64,000 bases of DNA from an uncultured Chitinophagaceae bacterium (lineage in GTDB: Bacteria > Bacteroidota > Bacteroidia > Chitinophagales > Chitinophagaceae), in NCBI GenBank assembly GCA_937862815.1, contig CALMED010000035.1, positions 1-64,000 of the forward strand, read 5' to 3'. Position 1 is the stretch's first letter. Each line of letters begins with the position of its first letter. The notes beneath the pieces are model-generated. The model was not told the DNA's origin, made no database searches, and was given only the letters and a program-made list of their open reading frames with translations. Of this stretch, positions 44,807 to 51,509 are shown in pieces. The translations under genes were made by a program, and so were the position numbers.

Positions 44807-45616
44807 TCAGGACCGCTCTTTCCGCCGGATGCTTAGAAAAGGACTCTTCAGTAAAAACCAGAAGCGCTGCCGCGCTTCGGTGTCAAATTCTTCCAGCCCG
44901 GGTTGAACCTGGTCGGCCGGCTTGTAGGTGAAGGTTCCGAAGATCCGGTCCCAGAGGATGAACAGGTCGGCATAGTTGGAATCGGTATAGCGCTGGTCCT
45001 GGTCGTGGTGTATTTTATGCAGATTGGGGGTGGTCAGCACGAGGCCCAGGGTTCGGTCGAGCCAGGCCGGAAAACGAAGATTGGCATGCTCCAGGAAAAA
45101 CATGGGTGTTAAAATCAGGAAGTAAAGACCAAAAGTGAGCAGGTCAATGCCAAAGAGACCGGCCGTCAGGATGTTGCCGGTGCCGAACCACAGAAAGAGT
45201 TCAACCGGATGCGAACGGAAATTGGTGGACGCGTCCATGTTGGTATCGCTGTGATGCACCCGGTGAAAGCGCCATAAAAACGGCACCACATGACTCAGCC
45301 GGTGAAACCAGTAGGTTACAAAATCGAACACCACCACCCCCAGGATGAGTTTCGCCCAATAGGGCAGCGCCACCAGGTAAAACAACCCGATCTCCCGGCT
45401 GTTCATCCATTCAATGCAGAACACAACCCATAACGACCAGTAAATATTGAGCACGATGAACAGCAGCTGGAACAGCAGGTTATTGCCCCAGTGACGGGTT
45501 TTGCTGCGAACAGCAACCGGGTTGTCGAACAGTTGTTCCAAGGTGTAAAACAACACCATCAGCCCGGCAACAATGTAGTTGAGGTTCAAAGCCACCAGTT
45601 GTTCCAACGTGTTCAT
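44807..45616 (-). CDS. Sterol desaturase / fatty acid hydroxylase superfamily protein
   Basis: 269 residues with four to five membrane helices and three clusters of histidines that hold the di-iron centre: HRLSH (HxxxH), HRVHH (HxxHH) and NLHKIHH (HxxHH), plus further His in SHPVELFLW and LEHANLRFP. Enzymes of this family hydroxylate or desaturate lipids in the membrane. In Bacteroidota some act on carotenoids or sphingolipids, but the substrate here is unknown. The ATG at 45616 gives the normal family start. Confidence 0.9.
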   Translation of the reverse strand: MNTLEQLVALNLNYIVAGLMVLFYTLEQLFDNPVAVRSKTRHWGNNLLFQLLFIVLNIYWSLWVVFCIEWMNSREIGLFYLVALPYWAKLILGVVVFDFVTYWFHRLSHVVPFLWRFHRVHHSDTNMDASTNFRSHPVELFLWFGTGNILTAGLFGIDLLTFGLYFLILTPMFFLEHANLRFPAWLDRTLGLVLTTPNLHKIHHDQDQRYTDSNYADLFILWDRIFGTFTYKPADQVQPGLEEFDTEARQRFWFLLKSPFLSIRRKERS

Positions 45617-45918
45617 GTTTCTGATTGTAAGGGGTGAATGATCGGTTGTTTTGCTGCAGGAAGGCCGGAGGCAGCAGATACAACTTGTCGTGATCGCAGG
45701 ATACGTGGTTTTTAATTGGCGGGCACGCACAGGGATGAATGCATCCCTGCATCACGGCCGGCCACCCACCGGGTACCGGCGCTTAAAGTAAACCATTTCT
45801 GCGCTCAAATGCAAATCCTCGATGGCGGAGCACAAACAGGGTCGCACCGTTCCCTCCGGGCGGGGTTGCGGGCGCAGCAACAGGGCCTTGATTGATTTTA
45901 TAAAACGAGAAGACGCCG
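45617..45918. other. Intergenic region with a perfect hairpin
   Basis: No gene seen. CAGGGATG-AATG-CATCCCTG at 45730-45749 is a perfect 8-bp stem with a 4-base loop. It lies 169 bases past the end of the CHAT fragment and 114 bases before the start of the hydroxylase gene, on the minus strand, so it could have been the terminator of the CHAT gene. Confidence 0.5.
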
Positions 45919-46131
45919 CTATTCCACCAGCACAAAAGCCGTCAAGTAGAAGGCGGGGTATTTCTTGCGCAGGCCGACCTGGGCTTTTGCAAAGGCCTGT
46001 TCAACCGGTTGGCCCTTGAGCCAATTGTCATAGAAAGCCGTCATCAGTTCGGCCGTTTCCTTGTCGGGCACCTGCCAGAGACTGACGATCATCTTTTTAA
46101 CCCCGGCCAGTTTAAAGGCACCCCACGGACC
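45919..46131 (-). pseudogene. Orphan C-terminal fragment of a CHAT-domain protein
   Basis: 70 codons read in frame to a TAG: GPWGAFKLAGVKKMIVSLWQ, then VPDKETAELMTAFYDNWLKG, QPVEQAFAKAQVGLRKKYPA and FYLTAFVLVE. This is the end of a CHAT (caspase-like) domain: the AFKLAGV-SLWQV strand, the T..LM..FY helix, the A..AQ..LR helix and the terminal AF strand are all in place. The His and Cys catalytic residues would lie upstream and are absent; the frame meets a TAA two codons before, at a sharp change to AT-rich DNA. The largest ATG-initiated piece is 57 residues (from 46092). It looks like the remnant left by a deletion or insertion at about 46131-46140. Confidence 0.8.
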
Positions 46132-46319
46132 TATATTTTATAATAATTTGATTTATAATTCTTTATGTTGCTTTAACATCGTATAAAAGATCGAGGCAAA
46201 TCAGAAATGGTCTTTTCCGCTGTTTTAATTTCCGACAGATAAGCTCTCCTTAAACAACGCAAACACCCCTCCGTTGTACACAGATTTCCCGTTCCCCTCC
46301 TTTTTCCGACCTTTGCCGC

Positions 46320-46751
46320 ATGCAGCAGTCCATCCGCTTTTTTTACCAATCGGCCCCCTTTGCCTTTGCCCACCGCAACCGGCTCAAGCAATTCCTGGCC
46401 CGGCTGCTGCGCCGGGAAGAACAGCAACTGCAGGAAGTCCGCATCATCTTCTGCAGCGACCGGCAGTTGCTCGACATCAACCGCACCCACCTGAACCACG
46501 ATTATTACACCGATATTATTACGTTTCCCTTCTCCGAACCCGGGGAACCGGTGGAGGCGGAACTCTACATCAGCGTGGACCGCATCCGCGACAATGCGGC
46601 AGCCGCCGGAACCAGCTTCCGCCGGGAACTGCACCGGGTACTCTTTCACGGCCTGCTGCACCTCTGCGGGTACAACGACAAATCTTCACAACAAATTAAG
46701 CAAATGCGTGAACGGGAAGAACACTACCTGCGTTTGTACTTTGGGCGCTGA
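46320..46751 (+). CDS. ybeY: rRNA maturation endoribonuclease YbeY
   Basis: Zinc endonuclease for 16S rRNA 3'-end maturation and ribosome quality control. 143 residues, the normal size. Visible: VRIIFCSDRQLLDINRTHLN, HDYYTDIITFPF, and the metal site HGLLHLCGYND, where two His are kept and the third ligand of HGxLHLxGYDH appears as Asp, a known variation. GACCTTTG, one base off the TAnnTTTG consensus, is five bases before the ATG. It is 19 bp upstream of the CAP gene. Confidence 0.95.
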   Translation: MQQSIRFFYQSAPFAFAHRNRLKQFLARLLRREEQQLQEVRIIFCSDRQLLDINRTHLNHDYYTDIITFPFSEPGEPVEAELYISVDRIRDNAAAAGTSFRRELHRVLFHGLLHLCGYNDKSSQQIKQMREREEHYLRLYFGR

Positions 46752-46770
46752 AACTTGCCTGAACATTCTC

Positions 46771-47433
46771 ATGCGGTCAATTTTTCTTCTTTTCGGCCTT
46801 TTCGTTTTCCTGGTAAGCCAGGCACAGCAGGGTTCGGTAACGCTGCAGGCCAAGTCGTTTCAATACAACCCTCCCCGTGATACTGCTATCTGGAACTGGC
46901 TGGAACGGCAACCCGGCTTCAGTTCCCTGCCCTTACAGCAGCAGGAGTCGTTTTACTGGACCAATCTGATGCGGCGCAATCCGATCCGCTTTTTCGAAAC
47001 TGCGGTCCGGGCTTTTGTACAGCAGTTTCCCGAGGCAAACACCCGGGAGGTGCGTGACCTGGAACTGGATATCAAAAAGGCACCTGTCACGCTTCCGTTA
47101 TTAGCTCCCGACGCTTCGCTGAAGAACATGGGTGCCGCCCATACAACCGACCTGGTTATGCGGGGCGGTATTATTTCCCACCAGTCGGCCAGCGGAAAGG
47201 GTTTTGCCCAACGGATAAAAGAATTCGGCAGCTTCCGCTGCGGTGCTGAGAATATATATGCCGGCTCTAACGACCCGCTGGAGGCTCTGATTATTTTGTT
47301 GATCGACCACAATGTGCCCAACAAGGGACACCGCATTAACCTGCTGGACCCCGCTTACGGTCGCATGGGTTTGGGTTGGGAGCTGATGAAAGATAGTCGG
47401 GCCATGCTGGTGCAGGTCTTTGCTTGTCCCTGA
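46771..47433 (+). CDS. Secreted CAP (SCP) domain protein
   Basis: 220 residues: signal peptide (RSIFLLFGLFVFLVSQAQ), a linker, then a CAP domain. Family blocks: DASLKNMGAAHTTDLVMRGG, ISHQSASGKGFAQRIKEFG, CGAENIYAG (the GENI-like signature) and DHNVPNKGHRINLLDP with the (H)xGHR.N motif and final YGRMGLGW. The His and Glu that line the CAP cavity are present. CAP proteins are secreted and bind lipids or act on matrix; the ligand is unknown. The ATG at 46771 was chosen for its signal peptide. Confidence 0.9.
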   Translation: MRSIFLLFGLFVFLVSQAQQGSVTLQAKSFQYNPPRDTAIWNWLERQPGFSSLPLQQQESFYWTNLMRRNPIRFFETAVRAFVQQFPEANTREVRDLELDIKKAPVTLPLLAPDASLKNMGAAHTTDLVMRGGIISHQSASGKGFAQRIKEFGSFRCGAENIYAGSNDPLEALIILLIDHNVPNKGHRINLLDPAYGRMGLGWELMKDSRAMLVQVFACP

Positions 47434-47481
47434 TGTTCCACGGAGCACAGTTTCAGGGTGGAACTGTTCGTCGTGAAACAT

Positions 47482-47489
47482 TATCTTTG
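47482..47489 (+). promoter_or_regulatory. -7 promoter element of the HNH gene
   Basis: TATCTTTG, 13 bases before the ATG. This gene therefore has its own start of transcription. Confidence 0.5.
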
Positions 47490-47502
47490 CTAAAACAAGC
47501 GT

Positions 47503-48120
47503 ATGGAAGGCCTGGAAAACAATTCTGATGAACTTGCAGAATCAAGACAGAAGCAAAATGATAAGCGCAAATGGCAAATTGCTCTAAGGCGTTATATACT
47601 TAATGGTCATGTGGCTACACAATACGCCACTTACTTTGGATTAGATTTCAAAAACCTTCGCCTTTGGATTGAAATGCAGTTTACGGGAGATCTCTCCTGG
47701 TCAAACTATGGTAAAGAATGGCAGTTTGACCACATTATTCCCGTAGCCTACTTTGATTTTAAAAATGAAGACGAACTCAAACTTTGCTGGAACTTCACGA
47801 ACATTAGGGTGGAGGCCAACCAAAAGAATAAAGAACGGGGCAATAGAGTAGACGTATTGATGGCAAAAACCTACTTTCAGGAAATTTATAATGAAACCGG
47901 CTATTATGTATGCAAAAAGCTTTTGGACAAAATAGCCGCTCTTGAAATATCAAATATAATCAGCACCGTAGCCCAACGGCAATTCATTAAGGAGCATCTA
48001 AATTACCTGGTGCATCTTGAGGGTTTTAGTAATTACGAGTTTGAATTATTGAACAGCGGTCGGAATTTTAAAGAAGTAATGAAAGAAGCCGCCTTAATTA
48101 GAAACTTAGGAAAAGAGTAG
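47503..48120 (+). CDS. HNH endonuclease family protein
   Basis: 205 residues without signal or membrane segment. The core is WSNYGKEWQFDHIIPVAYFD followed by CWNFTNIRVEANQKNKERGN, an HNH fold: the DHI His-bearing strand, the NFTN turn with Asn and the third ligand region near NQKNKERGN. The pattern is that of phage-type HNH nucleases and also of stand-alone homing-like proteins. The N-terminal 50 residues are basic; the C-terminal 80 are helical and unrelated to families I recognise. The gene is markedly AT-richer than ybeY and mnmG on both sides, which suggests recent transfer. It has its own promoter. Confidence 0.8.
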   Translation: MEGLENNSDELAESRQKQNDKRKWQIALRRYILNGHVATQYATYFGLDFKNLRLWIEMQFTGDLSWSNYGKEWQFDHIIPVAYFDFKNEDELKLCWNFTNIRVEANQKNKERGNRVDVLMAKTYFQEIYNETGYYVCKKLLDKIAALEISNIISTVAQRQFIKEHLNYLVHLEGFSNYEFELLNSGRNFKEVMKEAALIRNLGKE

Positions 48121-48136
48121 GGCCGTTTATTTCGGC

Positions 48137-48144
48137 TACTTTTG
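48137..48144 (+). promoter_or_regulatory. -7 promoter element of mnmG
   Basis: TACTTTTG, only six bases before the chosen ATG; the transcript would have almost no leader. Confidence 0.55.
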
Positions 48145-48150
48145 CAACCC

Positions 48151-50019
48151 ATGTTTCCTTCGTACGATATCATTGTGGTAGGTGCCGGTCACGCCGGTTG
48201 TGAAGCTGCGGCGGCCGCCGCCAATATGGGCAGCAAAGTGCTGCTGGTGACCATGAACATGCAGACCATCGCCCAGATGAGCTGCAACCCGGCCATGGGC
48301 GGCATTGCCAAGGGGCAGATTGTGCGGGAAATTGATGCCATGGGCGGTTACAGCGGGATTGTGAGCGACCGTAGTATGATCCAGTTCCGGATGCTCAACC
48401 GCTCCAAGGGACCCGCCATGTGGAGTCCGCGTACCCAAAACGACCGCATGCTCTTTGCCGCCACCTGGCGGGAACTGCTGGAGCAAACGACCAATCTGGA
48501 TTTTTACCAGGATATGGTGCGTCAGCTGCTGGTGAAAGACGGCCGCTGTTACGGGGTGATCACCGGGCTGGGGCATGAAATACAGGCCAAAGCCGTGGTG
48601 GTGACCAGCGGTACCTTCTTAAACGGAGTGATTCACATCGGCGAAAAACAGCTGGGAGGAGGACGCATCTCCGAAAAAGCGGCCACGGGCATTACCGAGC
48701 AACTGGTGGAGCTGGGCTTTGAAAGCGACCGCCTGAAAACGGGCACCCCGCCCCGGATCGACGGGCGCAGCCTGGATTACTCGAAGATGGAAGAACAGAA
48801 GGGCGATCCGGAGATCACTGGCTTTTCCTACCTGGATGTGGAGCGGATCCGGCCAGAACAGCAGCGCAGCTGTTTTATTACCTATACCAACCCGGAAGTA
48901 CACGATATCCTGAAAACCGGGTTCGACAGAAGTCCCATGTACCAGGGCCGCATCCAGGGAACGGGCCCCCGCTATTGCCCGAGTATTGAAGATAAAATCA
49001 ACCGCTTTGCCGACCGCGACCGGCACCAGCTCTTCGTAGAGCCGGAGGGGTGGAATACGGTAGAAATCTATGTGAACGGCTTTTCCACCTCCCTGCCCGA
49101 GCAGGTGCAGATGGCCGCCCTGCGCACCGTACCGGGCTTTGAAAACTGCCGCATGTTCCGCCCCGGGTACGCCATTGAATACGACTATTTTCCCCCCACT
49201 CAACTTCGTTACTCATTGGAAACCAAGCAGATAGAAAATTTATTTTTTGCCGGGCAGATCAACGGCACCACCGGGTACGAGGAAGCAGCCTGCCAGGGAT
49301 TGATCGCCGGCATGAATGCGCACCTTAAAAGCGGGGAGCAGGAACCGTTTGTGTTGAAACGCAGCGATGCGTACATCGGGGTGCTTATAGACGACCTCAT
49401 CAGCAAAGGAACCGATGAGCCCTACCGCATGTTTACCAGCCGGGCCGAATACCGCACCCTGCTGCGACAGGACAATGCCGATCTGCGACTGACCGAACTC
49501 TCCTACAAGCTGGGACTGGCCAAAGAAGACCGGATGCAGCGGGTACGTGACAAACGATCCGCCGTGGAACAACTGAAGAACATGCTGGGGGAAGCCACCC
49601 TCACGCCTGAAGAAATCAATCCCTTCCTGGAAACGAAGAACAGTGCACCGCTCAGCCAGAAACAGAAGGCCGCCCAGGTGCTGCTGCGCCCAGGCATCGC
49701 CCTGCACGAGCTGGTGGCCGCTTCGCCCTCCCTGCAGCAACTAACGGGAACGCACAACCGCGAAATACTGGAGCAGACCGAAATCCAGGTGAAGTACGAT
49801 GTATACATTGAAAAAGAGCGGGAACTCGTGCAGCGCATGAGCCAGCTCGAGGACCTGGAAATACCCGATAGCTTTGATTACGGCAAGTTGTCTTCACTCA
49901 GCAACGAGGCCCTGCAGAAGTTCAGAAAAATCCGTCCGCGTACCCTGGGCCAGGCCAGCCGTATTTCGGGGGTGAACCCCAGCGATGTGCAGATCCTGAT
50001 GGTGTATATGGGACGGTGA
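48151..50019 (+). CDS. mnmG: tRNA uridine-5-carboxymethylaminomethyl modification enzyme MnmG
   Basis: FAD enzyme that, with MnmE, modifies U34 of several tRNAs. 622 residues, as expected. Visible: the dinucleotide-binding YDIIVVGAGHAGCEAA at the N-terminus, MSCNPAMGGIAKGQIVREID, LKTGTPPRIDGRSLDY, the C-terminal GYEEAACQGLIAGMNA and YIGVLIDDLISKGTDEPYRM, and IRPRTLGQASRISGVNPSDV. The ATG at 48151 was preferred over a TTG nine bases upstream. Immediately downstream of the AT-rich HNH gene. Confidence 0.97.
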   Translation: MFPSYDIIVVGAGHAGCEAAAAAANMGSKVLLVTMNMQTIAQMSCNPAMGGIAKGQIVREIDAMGGYSGIVSDRSMIQFRMLNRSKGPAMWSPRTQNDRMLFAATWRELLEQTTNLDFYQDMVRQLLVKDGRCYGVITGLGHEIQAKAVVVTSGTFLNGVIHIGEKQLGGGRISEKAATGITEQLVELGFESDRLKTGTPPRIDGRSLDYSKMEEQKGDPEITGFSYLDVERIRPEQQRSCFITYTNPEVHDILKTGFDRSPMYQGRIQGTGPRYCPSIEDKINRFADRDRHQLFVEPEGWNTVEIYVNGFSTSLPEQVQMAALRTVPGFENCRMFRPGYAIEYDYFPPTQLRYSLETKQIENLFFAGQINGTTGYEEAACQGLIAGMNAHLKSGEQEPFVLKRSDAYIGVLIDDLISKGTDEPYRMFTSRAEYRTLLRQDNADLRLTELSYKLGLAKEDRMQRVRDKRSAVEQLKNMLGEATLTPEEINPFLETKNSAPLSQKQKAAQVLLRPGIALHELVAASPSLQQLTGTHNREILEQTEIQVKYDVYIEKERELVQRMSQLEDLEIPDSFDYGKLSSLSNEALQKFRKIRPRTLGQASRISGVNPSDVQILMVYMGR

Positions 50020-50156
50020 AAAGGATGGTTGTCCTGATTCGCTTTTGCAGTTTTCTGTTTCTTTCCTTTGCCACCCAATCAACGCAGCCCGAAGAAAACA
50101 TGGTTCAATTAACATATCCTTCTGACCTGCTGTAAGCAAGCCTTTCTTTCGTGTAT

Positions 50157-50164
50157 TATATTTG
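50157..50164 (+). promoter_or_regulatory. Candidate -7 element of the aspartic protease-like gene
   Basis: TATATTTG, 75 bases before the ATG. No clear -33 partner. Confidence 0.4.
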
Positions 50165-50239
50165 ATGGTGATCGTTTAAACCGGTGCGCTGTTTCGTCCG
50201 GAAAACGTTTAATTAACACTCTTTTCAACGCCCGCTGCC

Positions 50240-51478
50240 ATGCACTACATCAAGGACTGCCTGATCCGGTTGCGCTTTCGCATCATCGGTATGCTGACTC
50301 TGCCAGTCGTTTTCTCCTTCCCCCTGCAGGCTGCAGACACCCTGGATTTCCGCTTTCACTACGGGATGATTATACTTTCCGGAAAACTCAATGGTGTTGC
50401 GACCGACTTTTTATTTGATACCGGCAGCAATATCACCATCACCACTCCCGGCAATAATGCAGCCGCAGGCATTACACCCTCCCGAAACACAACGGTTGCC
50501 CGTGATGCCAACAACAATGTGGAGTTACTAAACCGGGTTCATATAAACAGTGTGCAATTTGGATCCTTGGTATTTAAAAATATTAAAGGCATCACCGCCG
50601 GTATGCCCGTGCTGGCCTGCAACAACTTCGTTTTACTGGGGCAGGATGTGATCCGCCAGTGCAACTGGCTGTTTGATTTTGAACGGCTGCAGGTGATCAT
50701 CAGCAAACGGCCGTTTCAGAAAGAAACGGGTTCCGCCCTATGGAAGGTTTCCATGAAAAACACAAAACCCTATGTTCCCATCCGGATAACGCCCGACACT
50801 ACATTACAATGCCTGATAGATATGGGTTTTTCGGGTGTGCTGGATATCGCAAAATCCTATCCGGCATTGGATGTAATGATTCGTCAACGACAACAGGAAG
50901 GGAAGTTGTATCAACAATTAACCCGCGGCGGCATGGGATTATTGGGATATGGACGCCATAACCTGGAGCACGTATTTACGGCCGACAGTGTTTGGTTGCC
51001 CGGTATGCCGGTGACCGACTTTCCTGTAACGGTTGAAAACAATGGCTTTACCAAGCTGGGTATCCGGTTCTTTTCTTCCGCCTGCCGGCAGCTCGTATTG
51101 CACCATACTTCCAACGAGTATGAATTACGCTTACGGGATACCCTGCGCTGGAATACACAGGTATCTGATGCATCCGTTATGTTTGAAAACGGAAAGTTGT
51201 TGGTGCAGGATAAAAATATCAGTCCGTCCAGCACAGCACACGTCCTTTATGTAGGGGAAGAGTTACGATCAGTAAATGGTAAGACAGCTGCGGAATTTGA
51301 AAACCTCTGTGCGTTTTTGGAATGGAAGTTTACCAATCGTTATTCGAATATTATTGTGGAACGTGCTGATGGCAGCCGGATGGAAATCCGCACCATTCTC
51401 GTGGGGCATCCGGATGCAAAGAGTGCTCGGAAAATAAACAGCTGGCAGGAGGATATGGAATCGCCGGTCCGGGAATAA
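50240..51478 (+). CDS. Secreted retropepsin-like aspartic protease with PDZ domain
   Basis: 412 residues: an N-terminal signal segment (RLRFRIIGMLTLPVVFSF), then a first aspartic-protease lobe with FLFDTGSNITI (DTGS) near residue 57, a second with CLIDMGFSGVLD near residue 192, where the second Asp is kept, and a C-terminal PDZ-like domain (about 310-395) with GEELRSVNGKTAAEF. So one chain seems to hold both lobes, as in Bacteroidota proteins of the clan AA type. Periplasmic or surface protease activity is likely but not shown. The ATG at 50240 gives the signal; one at 50291 is another option. Confidence 0.82.
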   Translation: MHYIKDCLIRLRFRIIGMLTLPVVFSFPLQAADTLDFRFHYGMIILSGKLNGVATDFLFDTGSNITITTPGNNAAAGITPSRNTTVARDANNNVELLNRVHINSVQFGSLVFKNIKGITAGMPVLACNNFVLLGQDVIRQCNWLFDFERLQVIISKRPFQKETGSALWKVSMKNTKPYVPIRITPDTTLQCLIDMGFSGVLDIAKSYPALDVMIRQRQQEGKLYQQLTRGGMGLLGYGRHNLEHVFTADSVWLPGMPVTDFPVTVENNGFTKLGIRFFSSACRQLVLHHTSNEYELRLRDTLRWNTQVSDASVMFENGKLLVQDKNISPSSTAHVLYVGEELRSVNGKTAAEFENLCAFLEWKFTNRYSNIIVERADGSRMEIRTILVGHPDAKSARKINSWQEDMESPVRE

Positions 51479-51509
51479 AGCCCGAAAACCCTTGTACATA
51501 AAAGGTCGT

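Noticed and set aside
45822..46019. Plus-strand 65-codon frame
   Set aside because: It overlaps the CHAT fragment on the opposite strand, which matches a known fold.
46173..46661. Minus-strand open frame opposite ybeY
   Set aside because: ybeY has a catalytic metal motif and normal length; the antisense frame has no features.
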